54,902 bases of DNA. Source: CAYMLQ01 sp964390795 (lineage in GTDB: Bacteria > Verrucomicrobiota > Kiritimatiellia > RFP12 > UBA1067). Shown here one piece after another: positions 53,014 through 54,902 of this stretch. The DNA lies in the NCBI GenBank assembly GCA_964390795.1, contig CAYMLQ010000004.1:1-54902 (forward strand), in the 5' to 3' direction. The translations under genes and the position numbers were made by a program. Below the pieces are notes generated by a model, which searched no databases, was not told the origin of the DNA, and was given only the letters and a program-made list of their open reading frames with translations. Every line of letters starts with the position of its first letter. Within the stretch, counting starts at the first letter, position 1.

Positions 53014-54348
53014 ATGACAAATCTCGTCCTAGCCAATGCACGCGTGATTGATCCTTTGTCGCGCCAGGATACCGTTGCCGACCTCGTGATCCGCGAGGGT
53101 GTCCTCCAGCCGCCGGGCTCTCCGGTGGCGGGCCTCAAGCGCATCGACGCCTCCGGGCTGATCGCCGCACCCGGCTTCTGGGACGCGCACGTCCATTTCC
53201 GCGACCCCGGCGACGCGTTCGCCGAAGCCCGCCGAACCGCCGCCGAAACCCGCGTCACCGGCGCGGCCGCGGCCGCCGCAGGCGGCTTCACCCACGTCGT
53301 CACCATGCCCAACACCAACCCGGCCGGCGATTCTCCCGCGTGGCTGCGCGAACAGATCGAAGCCGACCTGCCCGTCAGGATTCTGCCTTCCGCCTGCATC
53401 ACATCAGGCCGCCAGGGCAAGACCCTCGCCGACCTGGAAACGTTAGCCGAATGCGGCGCCTCCTGCTTTACCGACGACGGCGCGATGGTCGCCGATGACG
53501 CGCTGATGCGCGCCGCCATGACGCGCGCCCGCGCCCTCGGCAAGCCGGTCATGGACCACGCGGTCGTGGCCGCCCTCGCCAAGAACGGCGTGATCCGCGA
53601 CTGCGACCTCGCGCGCCGCCACAGCCTCCCGCTCTTCCCGCCCGAAGCCGAGACCGAAGCGGTGCTCCGCGACATCCGCCTCTGCCGCGAGACCGGCTGC
53701 GCCCTAAACATCCAGCACATTTCCACCGCGGGTGCCGTGGCCGCTGTCCGCGCCGCTCGCGCCGAGGGCCTGCCCGTCACCGCCGAGGCCTCGCCCCACC
53801 ACCTCGCCCTCGCCGCCGAGGACATCCCGCTGGACGACGGCAACTACCGCATGAACCCGCCGCTGGGCACACGCGCCGATGTGCGCGCCATCCGCGACGG
53901 CGTGCTGGACGGCACGCTCACGCTGTTCGCCACCGACCACGCCCCGCACGCGGCCGAAACCAAGTCGAAGGGCTTCCTGCATGCGCCGTTCGGCGTCATC
54001 GGCCTCGAAACCGCCATCGGCGTCACCTGGAAGGTCATGATCGAGGACGAGCGCATGCCGCTCCTCGACTGGGTCGCGTGCTGGACCATTGGCCCCGCCG
54101 CCCTGCTCGGCGCGCCTGCGCCCACCCTCGCGCCCGGCACCCGCGCCGACCTCGTGCTGATCGACCCGGCCACCCCGTGGCGCGTCGCCCCCGGAACCTT
54201 CCGGTCGCTCGCGCGCAACACGCCCTTCGCCGGCTGGACGCTCCACGCCCGCCCCGTGCTGACGATCTGCAACGGACACATAACTTGGCAAGAGGGCGGA
54301 CACGCAGGTCCGCCCCTACGTACGGGCGAACCTATGTGTTCGCCCTAA
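53014..54348 (+). CDS. pyrC: Dihydroorotase (type I)
   Basis: It closes carbamoyl-aspartate to dihydroorotate in pyrimidine synthesis. 444 residues, normal for type I. Metal and substrate motifs: DAHVHFRDPG (His-x-His, about 58-67), TMPNTNP, a diverged form of the HCED region (VMDHAVVAALAKNGVI), NIQHISTAGAV (His), EASPHHLAL, RMNPPLGTRADV and ATDHAPHAAETK (catalytic Asp). ATG 53014 (MTNLVLANARVIDP) is the natural start, since the strand before the metal site begins here. The last 17 residues (EGGHAGPPLRTGEPMCSP) are read from a twin-hairpin repeat, so the enzyme appears to have gained a repeat-encoded tail. A purine salvage gene follows after 11 nt. Confidence 0.93.
   Translation: MTNLVLANARVIDPLSRQDTVADLVIREGVLQPPGSPVAGLKRIDASGLIAAPGFWDAHVHFRDPGDAFAEARRTAAETRVTGAAAAAAGGFTHVVTMPNTNPAGDSPAWLREQIEADLPVRILPSACITSGRQGKTLADLETLAECGASCFTDDGAMVADDALMRAAMTRARALGKPVMDHAVVAALAKNGVIRDCDLARRHSLPLFPPEAETEAVLRDIRLCRETGCALNIQHISTAGAVAAVRAARAEGLPVTAEASPHHLALAAEDIPLDDGNYRMNPPLGTRADVRAIRDGVLDGTLTLFATDHAPHAAETKSKGFLHAPFGVIGLETAIGVTWKVMIEDERMPLLDWVACWTIGPAALLGAPAPTLAPGTRADLVLIDPATPWRVAPGTFRSLARNTPFAGWTLHARPVLTICNGHITWQEGGHAGPPLRTGEPMCSP
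54293..54346. repeat. Twin-hairpin (REP-like) element at the pyrC 3' end
   Basis: Hairpin 1 is GGGCGGAC-ACGCAG-GTCCGCCC (54294-54315). Hairpin 2 is GGGCGAAC-CTATGT-GTTCGCCC (54324-54345). Each has an 8-bp perfect stem and a 6-nt loop, separated by CTACGTAC. The pyrC stop codon starts at the last base of the element. No U-run follows. Confidence 0.88.
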
Positions 54349-54359
54349 ACTGAACCCCT

Positions 54360-54902
54360 ATGAACACCCAACTCTTTGAAACCGCCGCCGCCGCCCTGCC
54401 GGCCTGCTGCTACGAACAGCCGCCCGCCTGCGGACTGATCCTCGGTTCCGGCTGGGGCTCAGCCCTTCAGACCGGCCGCGTGCTTGCGCGGGTCTCCTAC
54501 CGCGACATCCCCGGACTCGGCGCCAGCACCGTGGTGGGACACGCCGGAGAACTCGTGCTGTTTGAGCGACACGGCATCCGCGTGGCCGCCTTTATGGGCC
54601 GCCGCCATTGGTACGAGGGCGCGGGATGGGAGCCGGTTGTCCTGCCGGTCGAACTCCTGCGCCGCCTGGGCGCGCGCGACGTGCTGATCACCAACGCGGC
54701 CGGCGGCATCCGCCCCAACCTGCGCCCCGGAGACCTCATGGTCATCCGCGACCACATCAACACATCCGGCGCCAACCCGCTGGCCGGGCCCGTGGTTCCG
54801 GGCTGGGGACCGCGCTTCCCGGACCTGTCGCAGGTGTACGACGACGCCCTGACCGGCCTGCTGCGCAAGGCCGCGCACGACACCGAGGTCTCGCTCTCCG
54901 AC
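54360..54902 (+). CDS. punA: Purine nucleoside phosphorylase (partial, cut by the right edge)
   Basis: 181 codons are present and the frame is open to the edge; the family is about 270-280 aa, so roughly a third is missing. Motifs of the trimeric PNP/MTAP class: phosphate loop LILGSGWGSAL (about 26-36), VVGHAGELVLF, GRRHWYEG (usual form GRxHxYEG) and ITNAAGGIRPNLRPGDLMVI with DHIN after it. It splits purine nucleosides with phosphate to base and ribose-1-phosphate. The ATG lies 11 nt after the pyrC stop codon with no ribosome binding site, so it may be coupled or start from its own leaderless transcript (TAAACT at 54346-54351). Methylthioadenosine phosphorylase is a less likely alternative. 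Confidence 0.9.
   Translation, partial: MNTQLFETAAAALPACCYEQPPACGLILGSGWGSALQTGRVLARVSYRDIPGLGASTVVGHAGELVLFERHGIRVAAFMGRRHWYEGAGWEPVVLPVELLRRLGARDVLITNAAGGIRPNLRPGDLMVIRDHINTSGANPLAGPVVPGWGPRFPDLSQVYDDALTGLLRKAAHDTEVSLSD

Overview
The window looks like a G+C-rich chromosome segment from a bacterium of the PVC superphylum. Kiritimatiellota (Verrucomicrobiota-related) is my best guess. The reasons are very long secreted proteins built from Ig-like or fibronectin-like modules with W-VDTTAP linkers, C-terminal calcium-type DxDxDG repeats followed by an F-[FY]-R end, a DUF1573 protein, a divergent type IV pilus/type II secretion gene order, and intergenic space full of short repeats. This is inference from protein style; no rRNA gene is present. 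I saw no tRNA, rRNA, CRISPR array or transposase.

Region 1 (1-26716, minus strand) is a pilus/secretion block. In transcription order it holds a LuxR-type response regulator, a PilM-like protein, a single-span coiled-coil protein in the PilN/PilO place, a small single-span protein in the PilP place, the assembly ATPase, the inner-membrane platform protein, a DoxX-like membrane protein and a type II pseudopilin. A 5452-residue secreted protein of about 36 Ig-like modules follows, then the first 29 codons of another secreted protein that runs off the left edge. No secretin or prepilin peptidase is present.

Region 2 (26717-31354) has a divergent AraC-type regulator, a second response regulator without a kinase, and an Orn/Lys/Arg decarboxylase. 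Region 3 (31557-37445) has a lipoprotein, formate-tetrahydrofolate ligase and 5-formyltetrahydrofolate cyclo-ligase reading together (one-carbon/folate metabolism), a convergent Gfo/Idh-type protein with degenerate catalytic residues, and a poly(A) polymerase/CCA-adding family enzyme. Region 4 (37598-51740, plus strand) is a 14-kb block of four exported proteins of 331, 2075, 1083 and 1183 residues. The last three overlap by 14 and 4 nt, so they are probably co-translated and may form one envelope assembly; I recognise no described system in it. Region 5 (51804 to the end) has a GT4-type glycosyltransferase, dihydroorotase and a purine nucleoside phosphorylase cut by the right edge.

The most unusual DNA-level signal is a family of exact period-7 tandem repeats (general form GTNRRRN) in at least 16 intergenic tracts. 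Many begin at, or a few bases after, a stop codon and come as inverted pairs. Other dispersed palindromic elements share the same gaps. At the protein level the two standouts are a 1764-bp in-frame tandem duplication inside the giant gene, which is part of a six-module higher-order repeat, and the four-gene secreted-protein operon.
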